From: Tenrec ecaudatus
Taxonomy: Eukaryota; Chordata; Mammalia; Afrosoricida; Tenrecidae
Length of the DNA stretch: 64,000 nt
Direction: 5' to 3'
NCBI RefSeq assembly: GCF_050624435.1
Contig: NC_134531.1
Span: forward strand, 252,726,812-252,790,811
Part shown: positions 23,640 to 34,783 of the stretch, piece after piece
How the letters are laid out: each line of letters begins with the position of its first letter
Position numbering within the stretch: the first letter of the stretch is position 1
Position numbers and translations under genes: made by a program
Notes under the pieces: model-generated
The model's input: the letters and a program-made list of their open reading frames with translations, nothing else
The model's database searches: none
What the model was told of the DNA's origin: nothing

Positions 23640-24225
23640 TACAAGATATGCTAATGTTGGGTGTCCAGTCAGTTCCAAATTACATTAACCAAAATGTATA
23701 CTAGATATGAACAGCACTTGGTGCTATGCCATCCTCACAATGGTTGCTCTGCTTGAGACCATTGATACAATCACTGCGTTAATACATCTGGTTGAGGGTC
23801 TTCATATTTTTTTAAATTTCTGATTTGCTGATCCTTTGTTTAACGGAGCATGGTATCTGTGTCCAGGAATTGTCGCCTCCTAATAACATGTCCAAAATAC
23901 CTACTAGGAAGTCTTACCATCCATCAGCACTTCCAAGGGCCATTCTGACCTCCTTCTGAAAGACAGGTTTGTTTGGCCTTCTGAGAGTCAATGGTGCTGT
24001 CAATATTTCTTTGGAAAAATCATAATTCAAATGCTTCAGTTCTTCTGAGTTCTTCTTTGTTGACAGTCCAAGTTTCATAAGCATATGAGGAATTCAAAGA
24101 TACCACATAATGGGTCAAGCACTCATTCTCTTTAAAAAACCATCTTTCCTTTTTTATCAATTTAAAGAGGTCTTTTGTAGGAATTTGTATAAATCCCAGT
24201 TTAAATATAGGAAACCAAGATGAGT
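23640..24225 (-). mobile_element. Second RTE LINE 3' fragment in tandem
   Basis: A fresh tail begins at about 23,655 (gggtgtccagtcagttcc, atgccatcctcacaatgg), followed by the same 3' UTR and ORF-end order: tccaggaattgtcgcctcc, cattctgacctccttctg, cataagcatatgagg. It lies just right of another RTE with its own tail, so two independent insertions are present. Confidence 0.75.
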
Positions 24226-24274
24226 TTAAATTTCTAAGTAGACTCTAATCAAGCAAGTTCCATCCTTAAGTTCT

Positions 24275-24275
<1 letters not shown>

Positions 24276-24312
<37 letters not shown>
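24276..24312. repeat. (TA)n microsatellite
   Basis: An almost pure TA array of about 18 units, immediately left of a series of L1 3' ends. Confidence 0.95.
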
Positions 24313-24315
<3 letters not shown>

Positions 24316-24457
24316 AAATCATTTTATTGGGTTTCGTACAATTCTTTTTTTTAAATTTTAACAATTTATTAGGGGCTCATACAATTCTTATCACAGTTCA
24401 TACATATACATACATCAATTGTATAAAGCACATCTGTACAGTCTTTGCCCTAATCAT
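24313..24457 (-). mobile_element. Two very short L1 3' ends in series
   Basis: At 24,313 'atcattttattgggtttcg' gives the first 3' end, only about 30 bp long. At about 24,342 a poly-T and 'atttattaggggctcatac' start a second, about 115 bp long. Both are minus-strand and are cut by the next insertion. Confidence 0.7.
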
Positions 24458-25755
24458 TTTTTTTCCTCTTTTCTTTTTTTACATTTTATTAGGGACCCAT
24501 ACAACTCTTATCACCATCCATACATATACATACATCAATTGTATAAAGCACATCCATACATTCCCTGCCCCAATCATTCTCAAGGCATTTATTCTCCACT
24601 TAAGCCCCCTGCATCAGGTCCTCTTTTTTTTTTCCCCTCCCTCCCCTCTCCCCCCTCCCCCATGTGCCCCTGGTAATTTATACATCGTTATTTTGTCATA
24701 TCTTGCCCTATCCGGAGTCTCCCTTCCACCCTTCTCTGCCGTCCCTCTCCCAGGGAAGAGGTCACATGTGGATCCTTGTAATCAGTTCCCCCTTTCCAAC
24801 CCACCCACCCTCCACTCTCCCAGCATCGTCCCTCACACCCTTGGTCCTGAAGGTATCATCCACCCTGGATTCCCTGTACCTCCAGCCCTCATATGTACCA
24901 GTGTACAGCCTCTGTCCTATCCAGGCCTGCAAGGTAGAATTCGGATCATGGTAGTTGGGGGGAGGAAGCATCCAGGATCCGGGGGAAAGCTGTGTTGTTC
25001 ATTGGTACTACCTCGCACCCTAATTAACCCATCCCCTCTCCTAAACGCCTCTATGAGGGGATCTCTATTGGCCGACACTTGGGCCTTGGGTCTCCACTCT
25101 GCACTTCCCCCTTCATTTCATATGGTATATATACACATATACATATACACATATATACACACACTTATACGTTGTTGTTTTTTTGCATGATGCCTTATAC
25201 CTGGTCCCTTGGCACCTCGTGATCGCACTGGCCGGTGTGCTTCTTCCATGTGGGCTTTTTTGCTTCTTATTATATTTTTATTGGACCCCTACCCCCAGAA
25301 GAATTTGTTTCAAAGGACGACGTTGAATCTGCAGCTTCGGGAGAGGGACATATCTGATCAGAGTACACGGGAGCAGATGAAGTGGGAGGAGGAGAGGGTG
25401 GAGCACAGCCTGGCCCACCAGGATGTGAGGATGATGTTCCTTTTTGGAGCAGCCAGTCCACAGAGAGGACACATGGCTGGCCCCAGAATGAGACACGATG
25501 CCCCTCACTGACCCATGGCGCTACAGGGGACAGTACTGGAGACACAGTGCGAGAATTGCACCTGACCTGATCCCGCCACACCGAGGCAAAGCACTGGGGG
25601 AGTGCAGCGGAACAGCAAGGGCATGTAGCAGCAAGGTCCCCAGTGAATGCTGAAAGTGGACTTTGGGGCCAGGGCGTGGTGCCCCAACAGACTGGACTGG
25701 AGAACACTACTAAAGGCCATCAACCAATCCTTAAACTAAATACAAGCTTTTCTTT
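24458..25755 (-). mobile_element. L1 3' UTR copy with inverted 5' segment
   Basis: 24,458-25,265 is a minus-strand L1 3' UTR equivalent to about 4,895-5,645 of the subtype B L1. From about 25,280 to 25,755 the same UTR runs on the plus strand: gaagaatttgtttcaaagg, ggactttggggccag and ccccaacagactgg are reverse complements of positions around 6,850, 6,480 and 6,460. The junction joins UTR points of about 5,645 and 6,895, and the outer end is at about 6,395. This layout is expected from twin priming during L1 insertion, with about 750 bp of UTR missing. A 100-codon frame on the plus strand here is non-coding UTR. Confidence 0.8.
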
Positions 25756-25759
25756 CTTG

Positions 25760-26338
25760 AAAAAAAATTTTTTTTAATCGGGAATTGAGTAAATTTCACA
25801 AAGCAAATCATCATTCTTACGTCAATCAATTCACACACATTGTGTTTCATTTCATTCACTGTAATCCTCTCAGCGAACTAGCACTCATCCCATTTCCTTT
25901 CTGTTTCCTGTTCCCATTCTGCCTTCAAAACACTCTCAACTTGGTCCTTGGGTAAGTGCTGCCTTTTGGATCTTAAATGCTTAGTTATTTTAATGAGTGC
26001 GCCACACTAATCTTACTGTCACCCTTGTAGACCGGCCTATTGTTTGATTGAAGACTGAACCACAGGGGTGATTTCGCTTCCACGTTGAAGGGTATACAAA
26101 GTACTAGTCATAGTCTTAGGAATCCCACCAGTCTCTATGGAAATAATGAGCCTGAACTTTTCTATGATTTTGCTCCACATTTTCTTTAATACAAAACTTT
26201 TCAATGTGACTCTGTGCAGAGCTGTTGCAGTGATAGCCAGGCAGCATCCAGTTCTTCTGCTCTGAGGATTGTGGATATGGATGTTGGTGAGGCCCATAGT
26301 CCACCGGACTAATTGTTTCCGTGGATCAATGGATTTCA
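25760..26338 (-). mobile_element. Probable old L1-like 3' end
   Basis: A poly-T at 25,768-25,776 is followed by 'gagtaaatttcacaaagc', which has the form of an older minus-strand L1 3' end. The right part (26,037-26,338) carries a 100-codon minus-strand frame with no recognisable product. Assignment is weak. Confidence 0.35.
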
Positions 26339-26354
26339 TCGCCTCCTTTTCTCT

Positions 26355-26420
26355 GTGGTGTAATCTGTTACACAGTGGGCTGCTAACCCAAAGGTCACTT
26401 TGTAACCACCTAACACTCCC
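26355..26420 (+). mobile_element. SINE head fragment
   Basis: The series gtggtgtaatctgttac, gggctgctaacccaaagg and tttgtaaccacc matches the tRNA-like head of the SINE at 27,268. Confidence 0.55.
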
Positions 26421-27267
26421 CAGGGGATTTTCTTTCTAAAGCTCAAGATGGCCATGCTGCATCAGGGTAGCTGGCAATTCACCTGCCCATCTTGTATCAC
26501 CTTTCTGTCTCTTCTTTGGCCAATTTTAGTCAGTTATTCTTCTAGTTACTATTCAAGCCACTTCTCTATTCTTTCCCCTGAAATTGGGTACCCAAATTGT
26601 CATCTGTACTTGATGAATGGATTCTCTTGTGACTTTGTTGTAGAGCCTTTTTTTCTGAAGCCATTTGGATACTTTGATCATCATTCATGCACCATACAAA
26701 AATATCGACTTAAAAATTAGCCTTCTACATTTGGCCAAATGTTTGATTTACTTACCCCTAATGTGATGGCTAGAATAGCTTCCTCTTGGTGAGGTGTGTG
26801 ATGTTAGCTGATCTTAATGATGCAGCCCACAGGTAGAAAGTTGCTACCCCTATTATAGAGGTTCCTTGTTGTGTGTCTGACTGGGCCAATATCTTGCTCG
26901 AAGTAAAATAATTAAAGTGAACTTTAAAATAAAGCAAAGTCACAATGCAGAATTAGTTCAGAAACAGAATTTAATTTTCAAAGACAGATGACGGATTTGC
27001 CTTGATATCTCAACAAGATCACTATGTATCACTATTTTCAATAAAATCAAGGATAAACTCTGATCTAAGAATTTCACAGATAGCTAAGCTATATTTTAAA
27101 GCAATACAAGTAGAATGAACTTGACAAGCAGAATATTGCTGCTAGAAAACCACCATAGGATCGATCCGTGTAAGGAAAAATAGGTATTTTTATAACCTCA
27201 CAAATTGACACCTAGTGTTTAATAATTATTATGGGTGAATCAAAAAGAAATTTAATACGAGTATGCT
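26421..27267. other. Unassigned interval
   Basis: A 90-codon plus-strand frame at 26,448-26,720 has no family signature. The stretch 26,930-27,180 is A-rich and may be old L1. Nothing firm can be assigned. Confidence 0.35.
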
Positions 27268-27478
27268 TGAAGTACCTTGGTGGTGTAGAGGGTAATATAT
27301 TGGGCTGCTAACCATGTGCTCAGCACTTCGAAATCACCAGCAGCTTGTGCAAAAGATGAGGCTTCCTGCTCTGGTAAAAGTATTACAATTTGGAACCCCA
27401 CAGGAGTAGTTCTAAGCTGCCCTCTAGGGTCACAGGGACTAGCTTAATGGAAGTGAGGTTTGGGTTTATATATGGTTA
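27268..27478 (+). mobile_element. AfroSINE-like SINE, nearly complete
   Basis: The full block order is visible: ccttggtggtgtagaggg, ggctgctaaccatgtgc, cagcacttcgaaatcacc (box B-like), agatgaggcttcctgc, agtattacaatttgg, gaaccccacaggagtag and cctctagggtcacaggg. It ends next to the mariner at 27,481. This is the best SINE copy in the window. Confidence 0.8.
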
Positions 27479-27480
27479 TA

Positions 27481-29102
27481 TGAGGGACCTTCAAAACGTT
27501 CATGCGAAATACATACTGTGAAAAAATGGATGGACTAAGTTTTTTTAATTTTCCAGTAAAATAAACTTATACTAACAGTATAGTATGTTTCAACAGAATC
27601 TATACTTAGATGAATAACACACCAGTTTGAAAAGAGCCCCGAGTAGAGCAACATGAATTCTGCTAACTCTGAAGCAAGAACTCACATCAAATTTATGGTG
27701 AAGAATAGTTGAATAGTGGTGAAATCATTGATGTTACAAAGTTTATGTTGATAATGTTTTTAGAAATCCAGCAGTTTATAAATGGATAACTTGTTTTAAG
27801 GGATGAGAGAATGTTGAAGTTGAAGCCCACGGGGGCACAATATCTACATCAAACTTTGAGGAAAAATCTGGTCTGTGTTTAATGGAAGAAGAAATGTTTA
27901 GCAGAAGCCATGACAGCCAGCACCAAGAACATTTCAACTGGTTCCACGAGTTGTATCAACACAGTCTTGAACTCAATGGCCAATCAAAGCAATGTCTACC
28001 AAAATGTGGAAGTGATTCAACAGTGACCTGGTCAAGAGCAAAGGTCATAGTGACAGTGTTTTTGTGATGCTCAGGGCATTCCACTTGTTGGCTTTCTATA
28101 GGACCAAAGAACAGCAGTATCATCTGCTTAATATGAGTGATTCCAGCCAGGTAGCTAAAGCCTCAGCCAAAGATGTTTCTAGGGAAACATTCATCAGAGA
28201 GTTCTTCTCCATTATTCATGCTAATTCTTCTTATAAAATAAGGGCAATTTGTCAAAAATTCAATTGCAAATCATTTGGCATCTTCCTCATAGCCCTAATT
28301 TGGGTCCTTCTGATTTATTTTGATTTCATAATCATAAAAGAAACCTTCAAAGGGTGCTCATTTTTTGTTGATTAACAATGTAAAAGATTACATTGACAGG
28401 GTTAAATTTCCATGGCTCTCAGTTCTTTCTTTTTTTATCCTTACTATTTTGTGTAAAGAAACAACAAGGTAGAATTTGCAATTAGTGCTCAGGAATACTC
28501 AGTATCCAGTTCTTCTATCAGGATTACTTCATTTAATGGCATCTACAGATAGGTCCTTCTCTAATCCTCAGCCCCATGACCTGTCAGCCTCTGCCCTGCT
28601 GACAAGTGTCCAGAGGCAGCCTATTCACATATTAAACTTTGGCATAACATCATGGATCACCAAACCCTGATCCACCAACTGCCCTCATGTACCTACTCTG
28701 CCAGCAAGCCTACCTGACGGCACTGAACTCTTATCTCTCTGAGCGTCTGCAAGCCTACTGCATCATCTCCTGTGAATTTCCTGGTTCTGCTGTTTCTGCA
28801 ACCCATCATATTCTGCCACCTCTCGCTATCTCTCTGGTGCTGCAATGCACACTCTTTCTCAGTCTTCTAGAAGGTTCTCAACACAGTGACCTAGTGTCCA
28901 AACGATGTGTTCCACTTCCATCTCTTCTCTCTGGAGATCATGAGTTCTCTCTTTTTTCCTCACCTCAGTTCATTAGATTTAGATTAAATGGCTGGTATCT
29001 TTGCTGACAAAACCATCTTAAGCCTGATTGAGCTTATAGAGAAATAAAATTCATATTTAAAATTTAATCTTTTAATCCAGTGTTTCTATGTTGAGTCCTC
29101 TC
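27481..29102 (+). mobile_element. Mariner-family transposon, degenerate
   Basis: The element has matching ends (tgagggaccttcaaaacg at the left; gagaggactcaac read inward from the right) and a TA on both sides, at 27,479-27,480 and 29,103-29,104, the expected mariner target duplication. Inside, plus-strand pieces follow a mariner transposase: AVYKWIT-like text near 27,770, SRAKVIVTVFL at about 28,035 and HANSSYKIRA then LIWVLLIYFDF at 28,200-28,330, equivalent to the second and third catalytic Asp regions. Both Asp positions are damaged and the frame is broken. A separate 538-bp insertion splits it at 28,426. Without that insertion the element is about 1.08 kb, shorter than a complete mariner of about 1.3 kb. 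Confidence 0.8.
28426..28963 (-). mobile_element. Unidentified retroposed insertion inside the mariner
   Basis: The mariner text is interrupted between two copies of CTCAGTTC, at 28,418-28,425 and 28,964-28,971; the intact mariner has this motif once. The insertion starts with a T-rich tract (tttctttttttatcc), so on the minus strand it ends in an A-rich tail, as retroposons do. The 538 bp resemble none of the SINE, RTE or L1 families in the window. Small frames (28,476 and 28,687 plus) are unconvincing. Confidence 0.6.
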
Positions 29103-29104
29103 TA

Positions 29105-29667
29105 AGTTGGTCTAGCATAATGCAAATATCTCTGCTGTTTTTCCTGTTTCCACTATTATTATATTTTAAATATTACTGTCTTTTAAAATTAAATTTTCAT
29201 CTGTGTTTAGAGGTTTGTATGAGAAAGATAGCATTAGTTAATTATGCCCTGCACCATTGAATGTAGTAGATATTACTAATGAGAGTATTAAAGAAAATCA
29301 GACAGTTGTATTTGCAGTTTGTTCTACCTGGAACCTCCTCAGTAGGACAACCTATGCTTTAGAGATGGAGCTGCCATCGTATGAAAACTGGATGTGATGA
29401 GAGAGGAAGAGGAGATGTTATTCTCATTCTCACTCTTAGCCAATTACTCAAAACTTTGTAATTGAATTCTGGTCAAATTAAAGTGCTGTATAGAAAAATT
29501 CATGCGCTGAATAAAAGAAAATACAGAATACATTTATGAAAAATCTTTGAATGAAAGAGGCATACAGATTTTAACACAAGTGGAACAATTAAATAGCTAA
29601 ACAATGGACATAGGACCATTTATTAAACAATCATTTCTTTACTGATTTATTGTAATAATTTAACACA
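29105..29667. other. Unassigned interval, AT-rich
   Basis: No gene or repeat family is recognised. Confidence 0.4.
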
Positions 29668-29835
29668 AAAAAGTTTTTATTAAAATATTTTATTGGGGCT
29701 CTTACATCTTTTTTAACAAACCATACACAAATTGTATCAAGTGTATTTGTATATATGGTGCCATCATTATTTTCCAAACATTTACTTTCAATTTGAGCTC
29801 TTGGCATCAGCTCCTCATTTTGTCCTCAAAATTTT
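29668..29835 (-). mobile_element. Short L1 3' end
   Basis: The series attttattggggctcttac, aaattgtatcaagtg, tggtgccatcattatttt and ttgagctcttggcatcagc follows the common L1 3' end. It stops after about 165 bp. Confidence 0.75.
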
Positions 29836-30849
29836 TATACAAAAATTTACATGTGTTAATTCAATTTACACACTGATATATTGGTTCCTGATCTAAAATT
29901 AACCTTTTAATTATATTGATATTTGATAAAAATAATTTAATATTTTATTAAAATTTATCTGCTTTACAGTTTTTTTCCTCAGGAATATCTAGAATTCTTG
30001 AGATTTCAGTATCATTTATTATTGTCCCCAAAGAAGTTCTCCTTTGATGTTTAATGAAATGAAATGAATCTGTGAGTTATTATTATTAGACCCCTAAAAA
30101 GTTACATCAAATATCAAAAGTCAAGTGAAAATATTTAAATTTCCATGCAAAAGAGAAAATAGGAAGAGTAGATGAAGAAAATGAAAAAGAACAATGGGGA
30201 AAATGTCAGTTAATATCAGACCTCAAGATAAAAAACAGAACTCTAAAGTAATAAGCATAAGAAAAATTATATGTAAACAAATTAATAGATCTAATTAAAA
30301 TTTTATCAAAATAAATATTGCAAACAAATATTAATGGTACATTGATAAATCATTTGCCATAAATAGCCACATTTTAATATATTTTTGTATATATACAAAT
30401 GTATTCAAAATTAAACTCTTAAACAATGCAAAGAAAATTAAGGATGAAATTCAAATGCATATTTTATTTCTAATAGAGGATATAGCTTGAATAACATGAG
30501 AAAAAATGCGTGTGAGATTGTACGATTATGACTAGGAATCCCAAATATTTGTCAGTAATGCTAAATGAGGTTACCTATATATACCCAGTATATTTCTAGG
30601 ATTTATTGAATACATGAAAACATGTAATATTTTCCAATTCTCCTTTAAGAGTAGCAATTCACTTCCCTCCTAAAAGTATTTAGAGTTTAGATTAACACTT
30701 CCTTTAGAACTTATTTAAACATGTATATATTTTATGATTTAAAGCTCCTCTTTACTATTTGATTTACTAGGTACTCATTTCCAGTTTCTCTGTATCTGGA
30801 CTTTGAAAAAAGTTTAATCAAAATCAGTTAGTCATAGGTGATATTTATT
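29836..30849. other. AT-rich interval downstream of the olfactory receptor
   Basis: No open frame or repeat family is recognised in about 1 kb of very AT-rich sequence. It would hold the 3' flank of the receptor pseudogene, which reads leftwards. Confidence 0.4.
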
Positions 30850-31787
30850 TCAGATTGATATGCTTTCTCTTCTTAATAATTTTTTCATAACACTTATTAT
30901 TTCCTTATTTCTTATACTATAGATAAAAGGGTTTAATAAAGGGATTTCTAGAGTATAAAATATAGCAATTGGTATATCTTTATCCCCATCTGTACCTGAA
31001 CTTGGCTGAATGTACATGATGAGAAGAGAGCCATAGAATATTGAGATAGAAAGAAAGTGAGATGCGCAAGTAGATAAGGCCTTGCCTCTTCCCTTTTTGG
31101 AGTTCATTTGGAAATGGTGTAAAGTATGCAAAGATAAGAGATTAAGACTGCCATAATAGTGGAGACTTGAACTGATCCTGAAAAGATAAGTACCATCAGT
31201 TCATTGAGGTAAGGATCAACTCAGGAGAGTCTGTATAATGGGAGAACATCACAAAAAAAGTGATTGATCTGATGAGACCCACAGAAGGTTAACCTTAATA
31301 AAAGCCCCACATGAATCATGGAATGCAGATTTCCAGCTATGTAGGCCCCTATGATCATCCAAATGCAGAGTTTCTTTGACATCATGGTGTGGTACTGCAG
31401 TGGTCTGCATATGGTCACATAGAGGTCATAGACCATTCCTGCCAGGAGAAAGCAGCCTGCAGTTTCAGCAAGGCAGAGAAAATAAAACTGGACCATGCAC
31501 TCATGGAGGGAAATCAATCTGTCCTCAGAAAAGAAGTTCTGTAACATCTTTGGGGTGATGGCAGGGGAGCAGCAGAAATCCATCAGAGCCAGGTTGCCCA
31601 GGAAGATGTGCATGGGTGTGTGCAGACGGCGCTCCATGGAAATCAACACCACCAACCCCAGATTGCCCACCATGGTGATCAGATAGACGACAAAGAACAC
31701 CACAAACAGCAGGGTCTTCAGATCTGGGCGATCAGTAAATCCTATGGGGATGAAGTCAGCTGTCAACGAGTAGTTAACCCCAGTCAT
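30850..31787 (-). pseudogene. OR5K-like: Olfactory receptor pseudogene, OR5K-like
   Basis: Olfactory receptors are seven-helix odorant GPCRs in sensory neuron cilia, encoded by one exon. Minus strand 31,787-31,224 gives the N-terminus through extracellular loop 2: [44 protein letters not shown] and SKKLCIW. The loop-2 text [15 protein letters not shown] is typical of the OR5K group. An in-frame TGA follows at 31,221-31,223 where a conserved Cys is expected. The same frame then reads helix 5 ([14 protein letters not shown]) to about 31,107, where a 1-bp loss shifts it. The rest is 31,131-30,850: [12 protein letters not shown] and [15 protein letters not shown]. Total length is about 312 codons, normal for the family. 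The helix-3 motif is also changed to [10 protein letters not shown]. Two disabling lesions make it a pseudogene. Human OR5K genes lie in a cluster, so further receptors may flank this window. Confidence 0.9.
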
Positions 31788-33511
31788 GCCTTCTTTCTGT
31801 TAAAATTGGGATTATGGAGAAAGAAGATTTTAATGTAGAATATACAACATAATTTTTCCTTCAAATTTCTCTGGGACAACAGGAGCAGCAACACTTCTTC
31901 AAGTTTCCTGTTGTATCTTAAGAGATATTTGTTATCCCAAAGTTTCACCTTACATTACTCAAAGGGTAAAGCTTAAGATCACATGTATACATTGATAATT
32001 CCTGCTAAATGCTTTTAATGAAAGATTTGTACTTATAAATCCATATGGGCAGAATGGATAACTGGAAACTGCTATTGATTCAGTGTTCTTCAGTATTTCA
32101 GTGTCAGTTCTTGTAGTGATCATCCTTAAAGTATATTTAAAATCCATTTTCTTGTTTATAGATATTGTTTCCACTGAGCAAACTTTTTTTTTTACATACT
32201 ATCACAGTTGAGCAGATATTTTAAATTTGTTAAATTATATTTTAGAAAGTACACAAAGATCACTACATATTTAGATGAAGCCTCTTCGAAGAAAATTGCA
32301 TTTGAAAACTAGGAAACTAAATATGTACTGATTTCCTTACTATGCTTTATTAACTCATTCTATTCTAGAGAAAATTTTCTGAGCCTACATGTGACTAGAA
32401 TATTATTGTCCCCTTCCGAATACATCCTGTTTCTAGTCACAAGGGTCACCTGTGTTCTAGTCTGAAGCTTGCCGACCAAACTCTAATAACTATGGTTAAC
32501 TGATGAGATTTTATAGACTTTCATGATGTAGCCTCTATAGTTTGTTCTGTAGAGACCGCTACTCTGTATCAGATAGGTGCTCCCAATTGTTCAATTACTT
32601 ATTTAAGGTCAAATTCTCCTGATCATTTCCAGGTCAGTTAACCTGTATTGGAATTCAGTGACTACTACTTCATAATGCTGCCAGAGAAAAGTTCTGTTGC
32701 CAAGAATATTTCAATATTAGTTTTCTCTAAGATAAATTCACATTCTTTAAAATGGCATTTATGGTTCCCTGTACCCCCATCCACACTTATCTTTTTCACC
32801 ATAGTCACCACTCATAACTTGTTCTCTCTGTGTTCACCCATTATTCAACTCCCTCATTCCCCGTTCCAGGGCCAAGCTCATTTCCGTGTACCCAGACTCT
32901 CCCCATGTCACTAATTCTTATAAATAATTGATACAAATATACATATTTGCATTTTACCAAATATCTATAAGCTTTAATTAAGGCATAATCTATATATAAT
33001 ATTACTTAACAAAGTTTTTACTAAATCACCCAATTTACATAGAGCTCCATTTTCTGAGCCTTTAAGTATATATGTTGTATACCCAATGTAATCTTGAATC
33101 TGTCTTGTTTAATCTGCATTGATTTTTTATATGTACACCAATTTCTTTATTACATTGCAAGCATTTTGAGATGAACTGCGGTTTATACTTCTGGGAAAGC
33201 AGCTGTAAACATTCTATGGTACAGAGACAGAATTCATTCAAACATTTGGTCTAGCTTTATCACCAGGGACAAGTGATTTCTTTTCATGATTATCCAGTGA
33301 TACTAGTGGTAATCTTTGACCTTTGAAAATTGTAATTATTTACTTTAAAGAAGAGCCAATGAAGGAAGTTTCAAAAACTATTTGAGAAAAAAGGATGTCT
33401 TTGTATTATTTGAATTAACTTCATTTTCATTGCTGTAAGAACACATGTCATATAACATTTGCCAATTCAAGATTTTTCAGGTATACAATGTAGTGACATT
33501 ATTATATCCAC
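31788..33511. other. Receptor 5' flank and unassigned sequence
   Basis: This is the upstream side of the receptor pseudogene, where a non-coding exon and promoter could have been. No promoter motif can be defended. A 71-codon minus-strand frame (31,959-32,174) and an 88-codon plus-strand frame (32,648-32,914) lack family features. Confidence 0.4.
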
Positions 33512-33662
33512 CAAGGAACCCTAGTTGCATTCTTTGGTTAAGCATTGGATTGCTGACCACAAGGTTGGCAGATCAAATCCACAAACTGGAGAAAGATGAG
33601 GCTACTCTTCTAAAGATTTATAAAACCTTGGAAACCCCATTTGAGTAGGAATAAACTCGAAG
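33512..33662 (+). mobile_element. AfroSINE-like SINE, tail lost
   Basis: The series aaggaaccctagttgc, ggttaagcattggattgctg, accacaaggttggcag, agatgaggctactcttc and ccttggaaaccccattt follows the SINE head and middle. The short frame 33,445-33,648 is within it. Confidence 0.75.
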
Positions 33663-34783
33663 TCTGCAGAATAAATCAATCATTTTTTGCAAGCTTATCT
33701 ACTCTATTTCTTTGCTTGAAAAAGATAAGATTTTCTGAATTAGATTATAATCGCTTGTAAGTTAAGTATTAAAGTAAGTTTGCCTTTATCCTTTAGTTTC
33801 TAGCCCTTTGAAAAAGAGGAGCACTTTTGAGGAATTTTCAGAACAAATTATATTTGGTGTTAAAAGAATAGTTCTCTTATTAACTAGGGATAGCAGCAGG
33901 CTATCTCAACTGAAGATACTAATCATGTAAACTCTATATTCAAAGGACCTTATTTTCCACAATATTGAAATTAACTTATGAAAATATAAAAATGAAGACA
34001 AAGGCTAAATATTTTGTTTACTTTAAAATATTAACTAATAAGGCATTAAATTATTCAGCTAAATTAGAAATACTTTAAATACACATATCTGAATTATTTA
34101 ATGGAATGGTTGTGTGCTCTCAATTGTATATTTTTAAATTCTACCTTGTAATTAGAAAAAGCCAAGCTAAATGACAGTATTCTGTCCCATCTTAGCTTCC
34201 GTAGCCCTCAATGTAGACAGCAGCTAGAAGAATAACCACTGAGCTGAACTCTTAATGGAAATAACAGTAAATAGTTTTGGATATCAATATTAAAAGTAAG
34301 TTAGGATATTTCCCTTACCTGTTCTTTTTTTAAATAGGACTAATTAACAGCTTGTTACTTGCCTTATGATGTTAGGACTAGTAGAATTTCTCAGAATGAA
34401 TCTTGGATTTAAAACCTTTGGGATTAAAGAATGAAAATCTTGGAGACTGGTAATAGGTTTGTGATTATAATTGCAGTAGAAATCTCATTTTGCATCCAAT
34501 TCTAAAGGGATTTTCTTGAAATTACATCAGTGTATATCAGCGGGGAGATTCATGCTCCCAAACACAGAAACCACGTGACAGTAATTAAAGATGCTCAGTA
34601 GGTCATTGACGTTAAAGCAAATGACCCTCACTAAAGTTTGTAGCAATCATTTTGCTGATTCTTACATAGCTCATCTACTTTTAAAATCCTTGTCATCATT
34701 TTTGTTTGTTTTGTAATCATTTTTTACATATAATATAAAATGAGCAGGAAAAAGTTTCAGACTGCTTTGACCCCTCCTTAGAA
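33663..34783. other. Unassigned interval, AT-rich
   Basis: No gene or repeat family is recognised. Confidence 0.4.

Noticed and set aside
24276-24312. TA array considered as an origin or regulatory element
   Set aside because: It is a plain dinucleotide microsatellite with no associated motifs.
24327-25190. 287-codon open frame on the plus strand, the longest in the window
   Set aside because: It is the antisense of L1 3' UTR copies (24,342 and 24,458). Parallel UTRs at 4,895 and 35,548 are not open, and the translation is low complexity.
25270-25707. 145-codon minus-strand frame with Cys and Pro richness
   Set aside because: It is the inverted L1 UTR segment and corresponds to non-coding sequence near 6,400-6,900.
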